Assembly (NCBI RefSeq): GCF_011046555.1
Contig: NZ_CP049246.1
Coordinates: forward strand, 1,922,001-1,986,000
Length of the DNA: 64,000 nt
Direction of reading: 5' to 3'
Source of the DNA: Sphingobacterium lactis
Lineage (GTDB): Bacteria > Bacteroidota > Bacteroidia > Sphingobacteriales > Sphingobacteriaceae
This document shows, piece by piece, positions 52,451-60,986 of the stretch (within the stretch, counting starts at the first letter, position 1; every line of letters starts with the position of its first letter). A program made the position numbers and the translations under genes. Under the pieces are notes generated by a model. The model made no database searches. It was given only the letters and a program-made list of their open reading frames with translations, and was not told the origin of the DNA.

Positions 52451-54454
52451 ATGAAACAATACGTATTAGCGGCTGCATTGTTGGCTAGTTCTGTCTATGT
52501 CTTCGGGCAGGAACAACATGCAATCAACCCATCCTACATGGACAAATCTGTACGTCCTCAGGATGATTTCTACAATTACGTGAATGGTAATTGGATGAAA
52601 ACTGTCGAAATTCCTTCCGACAAAGCACGTTGGGGATCCTTTGATGAGCTTCGCGAGAATACCGATGAGGCTACCCTCCAGATCTTAAAGGAATCGTTGG
52701 ACACCAAGTTTGATAAGGGCACCGACGGTCAGAAGATTGCGGACCTTTACAAATCCTATGTGGATTTCGATACCCGTAATAAATTGGGCATTGCTCCAAT
52801 ACAGCAACAATTGCAGGATATCGATAAGATCAGCAACATGAAGGAACTGTATGATTACTTCCTGAAGTATGCGGAAATTGGCGGTAACCCATTCTTTGGT
52901 GGCTATGTCTATGCCCACATGAAGAACAGCAACATGAACGCAGTGTACCTTGGCGGTGGCGGTTTGGGTCTTGGACGTTCCTATTACCAAAAAGAGGATG
53001 CGAAGAACACCGAAACACTTGGAAACTACCAACAATACATCAATAGCCTGTACAATAAGGTAGAGCCTAAAACACGTGACCTAAAAGGTCCTAAAGTTGT
53101 CGCATTCGAGAAATTGATCGCTTCGAACCTAAAGACGGTTGAAGAGCAACGCGATGCGCAGAAACGTTACAACCCGGTTGCGGTGAATGATCTGGGTAAG
53201 ATGGTTAAGAACATGGATGTGCAGAAATACCTGCAGACTATGGGTTTCAAAGCGGATACCGTGATTATCGGCGAGCTTAAATATTACCAGAACTTGGATA
53301 AGATCGTCAATCAGGAAAACTTACCTGTCATCAAGGAATACTTGAAGTTCCACATTATGGATGACGCGACAGGTTACCTAACTAAGGAATTGGATGAATT
53401 ATCATTTGATTTCTATGGCAAGAAATTGAGAGGACAGAAAGAACAGCGTGCATTGGATAAACGCGGGTTGGAATTCGTGAATGGCAATGTAGGCGAGCTT
53501 TTGGGTAAATTATACGTAAAAGATAATTTCCCTGCAGAAGCGAAGGCAGCATGTGAGGAATTGGTGAAATACCTGATCAAATCATTTGATGTTCACATCA
53601 ATAACCTGGCTTGGATGTCCCCAGCAACAAAAGAAAAAGCATTGGAAAAATTGTCCAAATTTACCGTGAAGATCGGATACCCGGACAAATGGAAGGATTA
53701 TTCAACGCTAACTGTTGGCAACTCCCTGATCGAGAATGTGCATAACATCCAGCGTTGGAGCTTCCGTGAAAACTTGGCGAAACAAGGAAAACCAGTTGAC
53801 AAGTCGGAGTGGGGTATGAGTCCACAGACCGTAAATGCTTATTACAGCCCATTGTTCAACGAGATTGTTTTCCCTGCAGCAATCTTGCAGAAGCCATTCT
53901 ACGACTACAAAGCGGATCCTGCGGTTAATTTCGGTGGTATCGGTGCGGTAATCGGCCATGAGCTATCCCACGGATTTGACGATTCTGGATCACAATACGA
54001 TGGAAACGGAAACCTGAACAACTGGTGGACTGCTGAGGACAAAGCGAAGTTTGAAGCAGCTGCTGATGCACTTGTTGCACAGTTCGAATCCTATGAGCCA
54101 GTACCGGGTGTATTTGTGAACGGTCGTTTTACATTGGGTGAAAACATTGGTGACCTTGGTGGTTCATCGGTGGCATTCGATGCGCTTCAGATGTACCTGA
54201 AAGATAAAGGAAATCCAGGATTGATCGATGGATATACACAAGATCAGCGCTTCTTCCTATCTTGGGCAACGATCTGGCGTACAAAGACTACGGATGAGTT
54301 CGTGGTGAACCAAGTGAAAACAGACCCGCATTCGCCGGCACAATACCGTGCAGTGGGTCCGATCATCAACTTGGACGCTTTCCACAAAGCTTTCGATACC
54401 AAAGAAGGTGATAAACTATATGTTCCTAAAGATAAACGTATCGTAATCTGGTAG
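52451..54454 (+). CDS. M13 family zinc metallopeptidase (PepO/neprilysin-like)
   Basis: A 667-residue secreted endopeptidase. The signal peptide ends VYVFGQ. Zinc motif HELSH is in GIGAVIGHELSHGFDDSGSQ; the third ligand Glu is in TLGENIGDLGG; family motif NAYYSPLFNEIVFPAAILQKP lies just ahead. The C-terminal end KDKRIVIW replaces the usual CxVW. Start at 52451 because the signal peptide begins there; an in-frame ATG at 52403 would add an unlikely prefix. It probably degrades peptides in the periplasm. Confidence 0.95.
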   Translation: MKQYVLAAALLASSVYVFGQEQHAINPSYMDKSVRPQDDFYNYVNGNWMKTVEIPSDKARWGSFDELRENTDEATLQILKESLDTKFDKGTDGQKIADLYKSYVDFDTRNKLGIAPIQQQLQDIDKISNMKELYDYFLKYAEIGGNPFFGGYVYAHMKNSNMNAVYLGGGGLGLGRSYYQKEDAKNTETLGNYQQYINSLYNKVEPKTRDLKGPKVVAFEKLIASNLKTVEEQRDAQKRYNPVAVNDLGKMVKNMDVQKYLQTMGFKADTVIIGELKYYQNLDKIVNQENLPVIKEYLKFHIMDDATGYLTKELDELSFDFYGKKLRGQKEQRALDKRGLEFVNGNVGELLGKLYVKDNFPAEAKAACEELVKYLIKSFDVHINNLAWMSPATKEKALEKLSKFTVKIGYPDKWKDYSTLTVGNSLIENVHNIQRWSFRENLAKQGKPVDKSEWGMSPQTVNAYYSPLFNEIVFPAAILQKPFYDYKADPAVNFGGIGAVIGHELSHGFDDSGSQYDGNGNLNNWWTAEDKAKFEAAADALVAQFESYEPVPGVFVNGRFTLGENIGDLGGSSVAFDALQMYLKDKGNPGLIDGYTQDQRFFLSWATIWRTKTTDEFVVNQVKTDPHSPAQYRAVGPIINLDAFHKAFDTKEGDKLYVPKDKRIVIW

Positions 54455-54470
54455 GACTATTAATCCAAAT

Positions 54471-54505
54471 AAAAAGCCGCTTTAAAATTTTTAAAGCGGC
54501 TTTTT
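54471..54505. terminator. Bidirectional terminator between M13 peptidase and YegP genes
   Basis: AAAAAGCCGCTTTAAA pairs with TTTAAAGCGGCTTTTT; A and T runs flank it. Confidence 0.85.
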
Positions 54506-54525
54506 AATTTCGTATATCTGCACGA

Positions 54526-54858
54526 TTAAAGCGTAGTGTCGTCCACATTCGCTTCAGGAGCATTCTCCTGTACGGATTTCATTCCGTTTGTTCGTCCAGC
54601 TTCGCTCTCATACATCTCACTTGTGCCGATAATCTGGCCGTTCCCCGCTTTTAAATTGAAATAGAACTTTCCGTTCTTTGCCGTCAGCTTATCGAATCTC
54701 TTCACATCCGGCGCATTTTTCTTGACCGAAGCGATCCCGTTTTCGCAGGCCGCTTTGGTGGTGTAGCCTTCACTACTTAAGATCACTTGACCATTGGAAG
54801 CTTTCAGGTTAAATTGGAACTCGCCATTTTTCCGTAATGATATTACAAACTTTCCCAT
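54526..54858 (-). CDS. YegP family protein, two DUF1508 repeats
   Basis: A 110-residue protein made of two tandem DUF1508 units: FQFNLKASNGQVILSSEGYT (about 13-32) and FYFNLKAGNGQIIGTSEMYE (about 67-86), each followed by an N-G-I/M-x-S-V-x-x-N-A-P segment. The family is widespread and of unknown function. It stands alone. Confidence 0.9.
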   Translation of the reverse strand: MGKFVISLRKNGEFQFNLKASNGQVILSSEGYTTKAACENGIASVKKNAPDVKRFDKLTAKNGKFYFNLKAGNGQIIGTSEMYESEAGRTNGMKSVQENAPEANVDDTTL

Positions 54859-54936
54859 ATTTAATTTTAATTAGTTTCTAATCCTAATTTACTAAAATTC
54901 AATAAATGTCACGAACCCAAGGACTTATTTTTTAAT

Positions 54937-55320
54937 TTATTGTAGTTCTTTTCCATCGACGTAATACCAGGTGCCCTGAGTTTTCTGGAATCTGGACTTC
55001 TCGTGGTGGACAGCAGGATTGCCCTGTTGGTCGATATAATGCGCTTTAAACTCGACGGTGTTTTCCGTTGCACGGAGAATCTCCAATCCCTGCCAGTGGT
55101 TCTCCCGACTCCATTGTGCAATGGCCTTTTTGTCCTGGAATCTGCGGGTACTGGGGTGGAAGGTGTCATAAAGGAAATCGATCAGCTGCAGGGCAAATGC
55201 GGTATAGCGCGAACGCATCAAGGCTTCGGCAGAAAGGGCTGCTCGGGCATCCTGATGCACGATTTCACAGCAGGAAACATAGGGTAGGGACGATCCACAT
55301 AAACAATTTGCACTCATCAT
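54937..55320 (-). CDS. YchJ family protein with SEC-C-type zinc ribbon
   Basis: A 127-residue protein with the N-terminal SEC-C motif CLCGSSLPYVSCCEIVHQ (CxC...CC/H) that binds zinc, then a YchJ domain (RSRYTAFALQLIDFLYDTFH, LEILRATENTVEFKAHYID) with NTF2-like strands, ending FQKTQGTWYYVDG. Start at 55320 (MMSANCLCGS) or the adjacent 55317. Function unknown. Confidence 0.88.
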   Translation of the reverse strand: MMSANCLCGSSLPYVSCCEIVHQDARAALSAEALMRSRYTAFALQLIDFLYDTFHPSTRRFQDKKAIAQWSRENHWQGLEILRATENTVEFKAHYIDQQGNPAVHHEKSRFQKTQGTWYYVDGKELQ

Positions 55321-55481
55321 CAGTCTATTAAAATTTAAACCCAAAAAATCACACGATTTGGTCTGGATGTTGTTTTCATAAAGGTACGCATGATATAATT
55401 GTCATGAAAATATCTATATAAGTATTGTTACAAACTATAATTTAAAAACAGCCGTTATAGAGGCAAACAACAAACCCCTAA

Positions 55482-56006
55482 ATGACAACATTGAAGAATG
55501 AATTAGTTGGCACATGGCAACTACTTTCCTATATAGAAGTACCGATCAAGGGTGCTGATTCCAAATTCCCGATGGGGCAAAGCCCGAAAGGAATTCTCAT
55601 TTACGGTGCAGACGGGCACATGTCTGTACAGATTTCCAACGCTGAACGTAACAAATACCAATCTGAGGACCGCTATCTCGCAAGTGGCGAAGAGATCCAA
55701 GAGCAGGTGAAGGGCTTTATCGCCTTTGCAGGGACCTATCAGATCGATAGCTCCAATGCGACCGTGCTGTACTCGATTTCTACATCGTCCTTTCCCAACT
55801 GGGAGGGACAGGTTCAGGAACGTAAATTGGACTTTGAAGGTGATATCCTCTATCTTAAATCGGTGGAGCCCATTCTTTCGGATGGGGAATACGTAAATAG
55901 TTACATGACCTGGCGCCGCGTGGAGAAGGAAGAATTCCTTTCCCGTCGCGAAAGATATCTCGAAATCACGCAATCCAGGCAGGTAAAGAGCCAGTTTGAG
56001 GACTGA
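55482..56006 (+). CDS. Lipocalin-like domain protein
   Basis: A 174-residue cytosolic protein of the lipocalin-like group (PF13924-type): LVGTWQLLSYIEVPIKGADS, SPKGILIYGADGHMSVQISN and GTYQIDSSNATVLYSISTSS. The ligand is unknown. It shares only the general beta-barrel fold with the Blc-like protein at 49353. Single gene ahead of the purF-like gene. Confidence 0.85.
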   Translation: MTTLKNELVGTWQLLSYIEVPIKGADSKFPMGQSPKGILIYGADGHMSVQISNAERNKYQSEDRYLASGEEIQEQVKGFIAFAGTYQIDSSNATVLYSISTSSFPNWEGQVQERKLDFEGDILYLKSVEPILSDGEYVNSYMTWRRVEKEEFLSRRERYLEITQSRQVKSQFED

Positions 56007-56073
56007 TGAATTTTTCAGGTTGATGGCACATTTTTTTACATTGATATGTATCGGAGTTTTTTCCAAAAATCCG

Positions 56074-56081
56074 TACCTTTG
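56074..56081 (+). promoter_or_regulatory. -7 promoter box of the PurF-like gene
   Basis: TACCTTTG matches TAnnTTTG, 17 bases upstream of the ATG at 56099. It overlaps a possible GTG start at 56081, which argues for the later start. Confidence 0.5.
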
Positions 56082-56098
56082 TGCCATCAATTCAAGCT

Positions 56099-58009
56099 AT
56101 GAGTGACGCTATAAAACACGAGTGCGGAATCGCGCTCATCCGACTTCTAAAACCCCTCTCTTATTATCAGGAAAAATACGGCACGCCCTATTACGGGATC
56201 AATAAGTTGTACCTGCTTATGGAAAAGCAGCACAACCGTGGTCAGGATGGCGCCGGTATCGCAACGATTAAATTCGATGTGAAACCCGGAAACCGGTATA
56301 TCTCCAGATATAGAGCAATGGGTTCATCCGCTGTGTCCGAGATCTTCGAATACGTTCAGAAGAAATTTGCGGCAGTAAACAAGGCGTATCCGGAGGAATC
56401 CAAAGATACCCAATGGTTGAAGGATAATGTAAGCTTTACGGGAGAGGTTCTTTTGGGACACTTGCGTTATGGCACACATGGTAAGAACAGCATCGAGAGC
56501 TGTCACCCTTTCTTAAGACAGAACAACTGGATGTCCAGAAATCTCGTTGTTGCGGGTAACTTCAACATGACCAATGTAGACGAGCTCTTGCAGCAACTGT
56601 ACGATTTGGGACAGCACCCGAAAGAACAGGCCGATACGGTAACCGTATTAGAGAAAATAGGTCACTTCCTAGATGAAGAGAACCAAAAACTGTTCGACCA
56701 ATTCAAACAAGAAGGATTATCCAATATCGAGATCAGTGCACAGATCGCCAAGAATCTTGATGTTGCCAAAATATTGACCCGTTCGGCGAAGACCTGGGAT
56801 GGTGGTTATACCATTGCCGGTATCTTTGGCCACGGTGATGCATTCGTAATGCGTGATCCAGCAGGTATCCGCCCGGCATTCTATTACCAGGATGATGAAA
56901 TCTTGGTCGTGGCATCCGAAAGACCAGTGATCCAGACAGCATTCAACGTGCCTTTGGGTTCTGTAAAGGAAATCAAACCGGGACATGCCCTGATCGCTAA
57001 AAAAGATGGAACGGTGACTGAAGAAATGTTCAGACAACCGGTGGAACAGAAATCCTGTTCTTTCGAACGCATCTATTTCTCACGTGGTTCCGATGCGGAT
57101 ATCTATCAGGAACGTAAGGCCCTAGGTAAATTATTGATCCCACAGGTGCTGAAGAGCATCGATAAGGATATCAAGAACACCGTGTTCTCCTTTATCCCGA
57201 ATACGGCAGAAGTGTCCTACTACGGAATGATGGACGGGGTGAACGAATATGTACGTGCCTGCCAGAAAGATGCGCTCTTGAACCGTGCAGATAAGATTTC
57301 CGATGAGGAATTGAACGATGTATTGGAGATGAGACCGCGCTTCGAGAAATTGAACGTGAAAGATGCGAAACTGCGTACCTTTATTACGCAGGATGCAGAC
57401 CGTCAGGATATGGTGCAGCATGTGTACGACACGACTTACGGTATTGTGCGTGACCATGAAGACACAATCGTCGCAATTGACGACTCCATCGTTCGCGGAA
57501 CGACCCTAAAACAAAGTATCCTGACCATTCTGGATCGCCTGAATCCGAAGAAGATCGTAATTGTCTCTTCGGCTCCACAGATTCGCTATCCGGATTGTTA
57601 CGGTATCGATATGTCAAGAATGAGCGAGTTCGTAGCCTTTGAAGCCGCAATTTCCCTATTGCGCAAAAACGGACTGGCACACGTTATCGACGAGGTCTAT
57701 CAGAAATGTTTGGCATCGGTTACCTTGCCAAGCGAACAGGTAGAAAACTACGTGAAGGCCATTTATGAACCGTTCACCGATGACCAGATTTCGCAGGAAA
57801 TCGGTAGGATCATCAAACCGCACCACCTGAAAGCTGATGTGGATGTGATCTTCCAGACCCTGGATAACCTGCACATCGCCTGCCCGAACCACAAAGGTGA
57901 TTGGTATTTCTCAGGAGATTACCCAACCCCGGGAGGAAACAAGGTCGTAAACAGAGCTTACATGAACTGGATGGAAGGAAAGAACGTAAGAGCTTACTTC
58001 TCGTCTTAA
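56099..58009 (+). CDS. Amidophosphoribosyltransferase, long PurF-like form
   Basis: A 636-residue PurF-type enzyme: an N-terminal class II glutamine amidotransferase with nucleophile Cys9 (MSDAIKHECG, after a short propeptide-like stretch) and RGQDGAGIATI, and a C-terminal phosphoribosyltransferase with the PRPP motif IVAIDDSIVRGTTLKQSI. At 636 residues it is longer than the usual PurF (about 470-510), with extra residues between the halves and at the end. It makes phosphoribosylamine from PRPP and glutamine, step one of purine synthesis. A second, shorter PurF is typical in Bacteroidota, so this may be a paralog. Confidence 0.85.
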   Translation: MSDAIKHECGIALIRLLKPLSYYQEKYGTPYYGINKLYLLMEKQHNRGQDGAGIATIKFDVKPGNRYISRYRAMGSSAVSEIFEYVQKKFAAVNKAYPEESKDTQWLKDNVSFTGEVLLGHLRYGTHGKNSIESCHPFLRQNNWMSRNLVVAGNFNMTNVDELLQQLYDLGQHPKEQADTVTVLEKIGHFLDEENQKLFDQFKQEGLSNIEISAQIAKNLDVAKILTRSAKTWDGGYTIAGIFGHGDAFVMRDPAGIRPAFYYQDDEILVVASERPVIQTAFNVPLGSVKEIKPGHALIAKKDGTVTEEMFRQPVEQKSCSFERIYFSRGSDADIYQERKALGKLLIPQVLKSIDKDIKNTVFSFIPNTAEVSYYGMMDGVNEYVRACQKDALLNRADKISDEELNDVLEMRPRFEKLNVKDAKLRTFITQDADRQDMVQHVYDTTYGIVRDHEDTIVAIDDSIVRGTTLKQSILTILDRLNPKKIVIVSSAPQIRYPDCYGIDMSRMSEFVAFEAAISLLRKNGLAHVIDEVYQKCLASVTLPSEQVENYVKAIYEPFTDDQISQEIGRIIKPHHLKADVDVIFQTLDNLHIACPNHKGDWYFSGDYPTPGGNKVVNRAYMNWMEGKNVRAYFSS

Positions 58010-58037
58010 GACAAGCGTCCAGCTTAATATATTTTCG

Positions 58038-58080
58038 GAAGCCCCGTTCCAGCTTGTTTGGCAAGCTGAAACGGGGCTTC
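58038..58080 (+). terminator. Terminator after the PurF-like gene
   Basis: GAAGCCCCGTT..CAGCTT pairs with AAGCTG..AACGGGGCTTC, followed by GG and five T. The stem is about 17 bp with one mismatch. Confidence 0.8.
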
Positions 58081-58120
58081 GGTTTTTGGAGGGATTTTTT
58101 GTGCCCTGGATGGGACCCTC

Positions 58121-58345
58121 ACGCTGGCGCACGAGTTGTGGGGGAGGGATGTGCGGTGGATCTCTTGTGCCTTGGATGGAACCCTCACGCTGGCGCAAGA
58201 GTTGTGCGGCAGGCATGTGCGGAGGATCTCGTGTGCCTTTGGCATGCGCCAGCATTCCCCCCAAAAATCTCTCCCTTATTTCATGTGCACAACGCTGGCG
58301 CAAGAGTTGTGCGGCAGGGTTGTGCGGAGGATCTCTTGTGCCTTG
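58121..58345 (-). repeat. Three short-form repeats (inverted relative to 6.7-8.4 kb)
   Basis: Copies at 58121-58175, 58187-58246 and 58291-58345 each read ACGCTGGCGC..GAGTTGTG, then ATGTGCGG or similar, then GATCTC.TGTGCC. They are the reverse complement of the left outer part of the nested palindromic units. Between the second and third lies half of a stem (AAAATCTCTCCC) without its partner. Confidence 0.8.
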
Positions 58346-58430
58346 GACCGTGACATTTGGCTTTCCATCAGCTTTTGATTGCATATTCCATAACCAAACG
58401 CTTTGTGAATTAAATATTTTACCCGTCATA

Positions 58431-58454
58431 CAACCTCGTTAGAGGTGTAACTAT
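58431..58454 (+). repeat. Mini-hairpin repeat with changed stem
   Basis: CAACCTC-GTTA-GAGGTGTAACTATT. Compared with the usual CCCC/GGGG, one base has changed in each arm (CCTC/GAGG), keeping the pairing. Confidence 0.75.
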
Positions 58455-58479
58455 TTTAGCAAGCTATTCCAGTCCGTAT

Positions 58480-58631
58480 GCAACCCCAGAGGGGTGTAAC
58501 TATGAATGGCATATAAAAAATAGCCAGAACGCCCAAGATTTCGATTTGCTAAAGCAAACGAAATCTTGGGCGTTCTGGTTTTGATGGTTTGTAGCGGTGT
58601 TTCTAAAATAGTTACACCCCTCCGGGGTTGG
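58480..58631. repeat. Hairpin bracketed by inverted mini-hairpin repeats
   Basis: A 20-bp perfect stem (58524-58543 with 58559-58578, CCAGAACGCCCAAGATTTCG) continues into TTTGCT/AGCAAA with one bulged A. It lies between a mini-hairpin repeat in one orientation (58480-58503) and one in the opposite orientation (58608-58631). The whole 150 bp is thus symmetric like a small mobile element, with no gene inside. Confidence 0.85.
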
Positions 58632-58695
58632 CATGTGCGCTATCCCAACAGGTCGTTATATTTGCTTCCGAAATGTGGTAAAGGAACTGTAAAAT

Positions 58696-58925
58696 GTTTT
58701 TGTGCCTACGGCATGTTTAGGCACAAGTCCGCCACTACACAAGCCCACTACAAGAGACTTGCGCCAGCGTGCGAATTGACGCGATTAGGAGAGATTTTGA
58801 GAGGGAATGGGCGCGCTCTGCGCGCCCATTCCCTCTCAAAATCTCTCCCATATTTCAACCGCCCAATGCTGGCGCAAGAGTTGTGCGGCAGGGCTACGCG
58901 CTGGATCTCTTGTGCCTTTGGCATG
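58696..58925 (-). repeat. Nested palindromic repeat, diverged inverted copy (unit 4)
   Basis: Read on the minus strand it follows units 1-3 throughout: GGCACAAGAGATCC, CTTGCGCCAGCAT, central stem, ACGCTGGCGCAAG, then a GGCACAAAAA end. The central stem (58788-58816 with 58820-58848, loop TCT) is a perfect 29-bp hairpin whose outer 19 bases differ from the stems at 6795, 7303 and 7806; only the inner ATGGGCGCGC is shared. Both arms changed together. Confidence 0.88.
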
Positions 58926-58970
58926 CGCCAGCATTCCCTCCCAAAATCTCTCCCTTATTTCATGTGCACA

Positions 58971-59030
58971 ACGCTGGCGCAAGAGTTGTGCGGCAGGGTT
59001 GTGCGGAGGATCTCTTGCGCTCAAGGCATG
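58971..59030 (-). repeat. Short-form repeat copy
   Basis: Another ACGCTGGCGCAAGAGTTGTG...GGATCTCTTG copy. The 58866-59030 stretch as a whole is a near copy of 58187-58345, including the half-stem CCCAAAATCTCTCCC, so this block was duplicated. Confidence 0.8.
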
Positions 59031-59069
59031 CGTCAGCACCCATATCACTCACGCTAATCCCTAAACCCA

Positions 59070-59190
59070 ACCTTGTCTGACTTCCGTCCGAGGTGCGACC
59101 GTGGTTTAACCGTGGTGGATACGTGCTATAGGCACGCTCTCACCACGCTCTCAGTACGCTCTCACCACGCTCTCACCTCGGACAAGGTCT
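59070..59190 (+). repeat. 120-bp structured repeat with ACGCTCTCACC motifs, copy 2
   Basis: Related to 8712-8833: ACCTTGTC and GACAAGGT pair at the ends, TCCGAGGTG pairs with CACCTCGGA inside, and the 3' half has four ACGCTCTCA-type motifs (one more than copy 1). It is the last element before the IS3-family insertion. Confidence 0.8.
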
Positions 59191-59271
59191 GTCTTGTCCT
59201 TATATAGCTATACAAATTATTGGATTAATTCTGAATTGATTATACAGGCAAATTTGGTAATACTATATGTA

Positions 59272-60153
59272 CTATACAAACTCTTTCTGCACTATTGGAT
59301 ATTTTTTCGGTCTCCATCTCTTTCTCAGCGCACCTGACCTCATATGTGCCTGTTCAGGTGTGAGGTAATCACAGCTCGCGTGGGGCCTTAGGTTGTTGTA
59401 TACCCTGATGTTCTCCCTGATCTTTCTTGTGGTCTCCCTCAGGCCACTCTGTGATGCGTAGAGGTCAAACTCCGCCTTCAGTATGCCGTTCACCCGTTCG
59501 GCTATCGCATTCTCATAGGGATCCCCGTTCTCGGTCATGCTGACCCCGATCCCGTTGGTGCGTAGGATATCCACATAGCCTTTGCTACAGTACTGCGAAC
59601 CCCGATCGGAGTGGTGTATGAGTCCCTTTCCCGGATACTGCCTCTGCTGCAGTGCCATCTGCAGGGCATCGATACATCCCTGTGCCGAGAGGTCGCCCCT
59701 GAACGCCCAGCCCACTATCTTTCTGGAATAGGCATCGGTGACCAGGCTCAGATATCCCCAGCGCCGGTTGAGCTGTACATAGGTGATGTCGCTTACCCAG
59801 ACCTGCTCGGGGCGCTCGACCGCAAGTTCCTTTATCAGGTTTCTGTACTTCTTCATCCAGTGCCGCGAATCGGTGGTGACCGCCTTCCTCTTCCTGACCC
59901 TGATCTGTAGGGAATGCTCCCTCATCAGGGCGAAGAGATAGTCGCGGCCGATCCTGATCCCATGTTCCTGCAGGGGGCCGGCGAGCATATGGAGCAGCTT
60001 CCGGGTACCGATCCTCTTCTGTTCGCTGCGTATCCGCAGCACGTGCTGCAGGATGATCTCGTCCTTCAGTCCGACATCCTGCACCCGCCACTGGCGGTCA
60101 TAGTACGCATGCCTTGTTCTGCCAAACAGTCCGCAGATCAAACGGATCCCCAT
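59272..60153 (-). CDS. IS3-family transposase OrfB (DDE integrase)
   Basis: A 293-residue integrase-core protein: WVSDITYVQLNRRWGYLSLV (Asp122), LIHHSDRGSQYCSKGY (Asp183) and ENAIAERVNGILKAEF (Glu219), ending with NLRPHASCDYLTPEQAH. It joins transposon ends to the target. It follows orfA, 23 bases after the orfA stop; in IS3 elements the two are often joined by a -1 frameshift into one OrfAB, but the overlap needed for this is not present in this copy as called. Confidence 0.93.
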   Translation of the reverse strand: MGIRLICGLFGRTRHAYYDRQWRVQDVGLKDEIILQHVLRIRSEQKRIGTRKLLHMLAGPLQEHGIRIGRDYLFALMREHSLQIRVRKRKAVTTDSRHWMKKYRNLIKELAVERPEQVWVSDITYVQLNRRWGYLSLVTDAYSRKIVGWAFRGDLSAQGCIDALQMALQQRQYPGKGLIHHSDRGSQYCSKGYVDILRTNGIGVSMTENGDPYENAIAERVNGILKAEFDLYASQSGLRETTRKIRENIRVYNNLRPHASCDYLTPEQAHMRSGALRKRWRPKKYPIVQKEFV

Positions 60154-60176
60154 TGCTGGGGATTCCTGTTTGATCT

Positions 60177-60710
60177 TTACGACCGCTTGGCACCAGACTT
60201 TTTTCTGATGTCGATCTTGAGCTGTTCCTCGGCAATATCGATCATGGTATCCAATGCCCTGATCTTCAGGTTTGCATATTCCAGGGCCTTCTTCAGGGCC
60301 AGGATCTCTGCCTCTTTGGGGTCTACGGGTTTCTTGTTGGCCATATCATCGGGTTCTGGGGAACTAAGTTCGGTATTTTTCCCCTTATATTCCCTGACCC
60401 ATCTGGAGACCGTACCGCAGGAGATATCAAAGGTGTTCCCCGCCCGGTAGGCGCTCATCCCGTCCTGGACCGCCCTGATCACTGAACGCTTCAGCTCGGT
60501 GGTATACCGCTTTGCCCCAATGGGCTGTCGCCCGAACTTCTTCATCCAGCGGATCAGGCTCACTTCGGAGACACCGTACTGTTCCATCAGGTCCCGGCGG
60601 GGGACCCCAAGTTCGATCTGATCCAGCATGTGGAGGATCAAACGCTTGTCGAATGGCTGCTTCTTACTGGTCCGCTCAGCGAACTCAAACTCTCTTTCTA
60701 TTGTTTCCAT
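60177..60710 (-). CDS. IS3-family transposase OrfA (DNA-binding part)
   Basis: A 177-residue protein with two helix-turn-helix segments, GVPRRDLMEQYGVSEVSLIR (about 38-57) and MSAYRAGNTFDISCGTVSRW (about 85-104), and a C-terminal coiled coil (ILALKKALEYANLKIRALDT). The start METIEREFEF at 60710 is preferred over an upstream ATG at 60779, whose reading would run through the terminal repeat. It guides OrfB to the ends. Confidence 0.88.
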   Translation of the reverse strand: METIEREFEFAERTSKKQPFDKRLILHMLDQIELGVPRRDLMEQYGVSEVSLIRWMKKFGRQPIGAKRYTTELKRSVIRAVQDGMSAYRAGNTFDISCGTVSRWVREYKGKNTELSSPEPDDMANKKPVDPKEAEILALKKALEYANLKIRALDTMIDIAEEQLKIDIRKKSGAKRS

Positions 60711-60893
60711 ACACTTTGTTTTTGTGTATAGCTTTTTTAGGATTGGACAGTCCAGTGCGTTTTTTGTGCAATATAACACGTGTTTTTATGTATGTTATTG
60801 ATATTTAGTTGTTTAACTGGTTTTTGAGATTTGAAGGAAATTGTATGGATAAACGTTTAACTAGCCGCCTTAGCTTTGCATCGAACACAAAAA

Positions 60894-60920
60894 AATGGAA
60901 CCCTTATTCAGGGTTCCATT
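60894..60920 (-). terminator. Terminator of the first L,D-transpeptidase gene
   Basis: AATGGAACCCT pairs with AGGGTTCCATT around TATTC (plus strand reading); the minus strand then has TTTTTTT. Confidence 0.8.
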
Positions 60921-60986
60921 ACTATCTTATCCGTACTGATGCTTATTCAGCAATCAGAGGAAATTATCCATACATTTTCTGCAGTG

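Larger units (their letters stand above)
59268..60778 (-). mobile_element. IS3-family insertion sequence, about 1.5 kb
   Basis: Two consecutive ORFs typical of IS3 (orfA 177, orfB 293 residues) on the minus strand. The ends look like imperfect inverted repeats beginning TGTACTATACAAA (left) and TGTTATATTGCAC (right), with the orfB stop inside the left one. No clear target duplication was seen, so the exact boundaries are approximate. Confidence 0.75.

Noticed and set aside
57901..59080. Open reading frames of up to about 170 codons in the 58-59 kb repeat cluster
   Set aside because: Same reason: repeated Trp/Arg/Cys-rich peptides that mirror the repeat unit, on both strands, ending in repeat boundaries.
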